A stretch of DNA of 6,618 nt, taken from NCBI GenBank assembly GCA_051010055.1, contig JBPCVY010000067.1:1-6618 (forward strand). Direction: 5' to 3'. Below the pieces are notes generated by a model. It saw only the letters and a program-made list of their open reading frames with translations. It was not told the DNA's origin and did not search any database. Positions 5,300 to 6,618 of the stretch are shown here, one piece after another. Both the position numbers and the translations under genes were made by a program. Origin of the DNA: CAJQND01 sp051010055 (GTDB taxonomy: Bacteria > Pseudomonadota > Alphaproteobacteria > Rhizobiales > CAJQND01). Each line of letters begins with the position of its first letter. Positions within the stretch are counted from its first letter, which is position 1.

Positions 5300-6587
5300 G
5301 ACACCACGTGGACTGGTCGTTGCCGCCCCTTCCTCAGGTTCTGGCAAGACGCTAATCACGCTCGGGCTGTTGCGGGCGTTGCGGCACAAGGGTGTTGCTG
5401 TCTCGGCAGCAAAGGCGGGGCCGGATTATATCGACCCGCGCTTTCACGAGGCAGCAGTCGGTGCGCCTTGTATAAACCTAGACCCATGGGCCATGCGCCC
5501 GGAATTCATTCGCGAGCTGGCGTCATCTTCCACAGGACTTTTTGTGGCCGAGGGGGTTATGGGCCTTTTTGATGGCACTGAAACCGGTGAGGGTTCTACC
5601 GCTGACCTTGCCGCCCACCTGAATTTGCCGGTTGTTACGGTGATGGATGTACAACGCCAGGCACAAACGGTTGCCGCCGTTCTTGCCGGGCTTATGAACC
5701 ACCGCAAGGAATGCCGCATTGTTGGGGTTATCTTCAACCGAGTGGGCACGCCCCGCCATGCAGCCCTGCTTGAAGCAGCCGTAAAACCCCTCGGTATTCC
5801 GGTGCTGGGCTCTATTGCCAATGACAGGAACCTGGAAGTGCCGTCGCGCCATTTAGGGCTGGTGCAGGCAAGCGAGCATCCGCAAATTGAGGGGTTCCTT
5901 GAACATGCAGCAACCGTTGTCACCGGATCGATTGACCTTGAGGCGTTGTGCGCCCTGGCAGAACCAATAGGTGATGCAGGCAATGTGGCGCGATTGCAGC
6001 CGCTTGGCCAGCGCATTGCGATTGCCCGCGACCAGGCATTTGCATTCGCCTATCAGCATGTTCTGGATGGCTGGCAGAAGACCGGCGCTGAAATTTTGCC
6101 GTTTTCGCCCCTTGCCGATGAAGCGCCTGATACATCTGCCGATGCGATTTATTTGCCCGGCGGATACCCTGAGCTTCATGGCGGGAAAATCGCCGCCAAC
6201 GGTAACTTCTTGAAGGGCTTACGCGATGCTGCCCAAGCGGGCACGCTCATTTACGGCGAGTGCGGCGGCTATATGGTGCTGGGCGACGGGCTTACCGATG
6301 CAGATGGCGCCCGCCACCAAATGGCCGGGTTGCTGAAAGTGGAAACCAGTTTCGCCAAACGCAAACTGCACCTTGGCTACCGCGAACTTAAACATGAAAA
6401 CGCACTGCCCCTTCCAAGCCGGTTGCGGGGCCATGAGTTCCACTATTCGACCCTGCTTCATCAAGGCGCCGGCGAGCCGCTTTTCACCGCCCATGATGCT
6501 GCCGGGCGCGAGCTTGGCGCCATGGGCCTTCGGCGCGCCAATGTGATGGGTTCTTACGCGCATATCATTGATATTGGAGCGGTATAA
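5292..6587 (+). CDS. cobB: CobB, cobyrinic acid / hydrogenobyrinic acid a,c-diamide synthase
   Basis: This 431-residue glutamine-dependent amidotransferase uses ATP to convert the a and c acetate side chains of the corrin ring to amides. The N-terminal ATPase half (about 7-200) has the P-loop APSSGSGKT (12-20), AGPDYIDPRFHE (42-53) and EGVMGLFDG (88-95); its acidic residues D45, E88 and D94 match positions known to matter in CbiA. The C-terminal class I glutaminase half (about 240-431) has YLPGGYPELH (287-296), the nucleophile Cys324 in YGECGGYMVLG (321-331), GHEFHYS (380-386) and the probable catalytic His424 in GSYAHI (420-425). The length is typical of CobB. I place the start at TTG 5292 (AETPRGLVV follows), backed by AGGGAG 7 bases upstream; the frame is open further up, but only as out-of-frame cobA sequence. 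The start overlaps cobA by 8 bp, and the stop shares one base with cobQ. Metal-free or cobalt substrate cannot be told from sequence. Confidence 0.95.
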   Translation: MAETPRGLVVAAPSSGSGKTLITLGLLRALRHKGVAVSAAKAGPDYIDPRFHEAAVGAPCINLDPWAMRPEFIRELASSSTGLFVAEGVMGLFDGTETGEGSTADLAAHLNLPVVTVMDVQRQAQTVAAVLAGLMNHRKECRIVGVIFNRVGTPRHAALLEAAVKPLGIPVLGSIANDRNLEVPSRHLGLVQASEHPQIEGFLEHAATVVTGSIDLEALCALAEPIGDAGNVARLQPLGQRIAIARDQAFAFAYQHVLDGWQKTGAEILPFSPLADEAPDTSADAIYLPGGYPELHGGKIAANGNFLKGLRDAAQAGTLIYGECGGYMVLGDGLTDADGARHQMAGLLKVETSFAKRKLHLGYRELKHENALPLPSRLRGHEFHYSTLLHQGAGEPLFTAHDAAGRELGAMGLRRANVMGSYAHIIDIGAV

Positions 6588-6618
6588 TGGCCGGGGCGCT
6601 GATGTTTCAGGGCACGGG
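6587..6618 (+). CDS. cobQ: CobQ, cobyric acid synthase (N-terminal fragment, runs off the window)
   Basis: Only the first codons are present; the window edge cuts the gene. The translation MAGALMFQGTG matches the usual opening of CobQ, in which this stretch begins the ATP-binding loop and is normally followed by SDVGKS. CobQ amidates the b, d, e and g side chains of the adenosylated a,c-diamide to give cobyric acid, the step following CobB and adenosylation. The ATG shares its first base with the cobB stop (TAATG), and GGAG at 6576-6579 lies 7 bases before it, so translational coupling with cobB is likely. The identification rests on 11 residues plus gene context, so it is good but not certain. 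Confidence 0.82.
   Translation, partial: MAGALMFQGT

Noticed and set aside
5444..6016. 190-codon minus-strand open frame opposite cobB
   Set aside because: Shadow of the cobB coding frame, covering its conserved ATPase part; the translation is Arg/Ser/Pro-rich without motifs.
1..6618. Possible mobile element, defence system, CRISPR array or other novel system
   Set aside because: Every stretch apart from the 70-base spacer is accounted for by a recognisable B12 gene; no direct repeats, transposase, integrase or arrayed repeats were seen on either strand.

Overview
This window is a compact block of corrin-ring (adenosylcobalamin, vitamin B12) biosynthesis genes. It is almost wholly coding and shows no mobile element, CRISPR array, tRNA or rRNA. 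By eye it is moderately GC-rich. The genes resemble alphaproteobacterial enzymes, most plausibly from the Hyphomicrobiales (Rhizobiales). The reasons are the CbiG-CobJ fusion, CbiD sitting beside CobK, and a CobA close in wording to the Pseudomonas denitrificans protein as I remember it. This placement is an inference from remembered families; no search was run.

Layout: the genes form three transcription blocks. Block 1 (+) is a cbiG-cobJ fusion (4-1782) followed by cobM (1779-2543), overlapping by 4 bp; the block probably begins upstream of the window. Block 2 (-) is cbiD (3277-4368) followed by cobK (2540-3274), separated by 2 bp. Its 3' end converges on cobM so tightly that the two stop codons share a palindromic TTAA. 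Block 3 (+) is cobA (4439-5299), cobB (5292-6587, TTG start) and the first 11 codons of cobQ (6587 to the end), with overlaps of 8 and 1 bp. The only non-coding DNA of any length is 70 bp between the divergent cbiD and cobA starts (4369-4438). It must hold the promoters of blocks 2 and 3 if they are transcribed from there.

Pathway: CobA makes precorrin-2 from uroporphyrinogen III. CobJ methylates C17 with ring contraction, and CobM methylates C11. The CbiG part would open the ring-A lactone and remove the two-carbon fragment, CbiD would methylate C1, and CobK would reduce precorrin-6A. CobB then amidates the a and c side chains, and CobQ the remaining side chains. CobI, CobG or CobZ, CobL, CobH, CobN and the late enzymes are not in the window. 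The pairing of full-length CbiG and CbiD (classed with the anaerobic route) with genes otherwise most like aerobic-type Cob proteins is the main biological point of interest. It suggests that C1 methylation does not use CobF here. I see no previously undescribed system; the window is a largely conventional B12 cluster with an unusual arrangement and a few odd residues.
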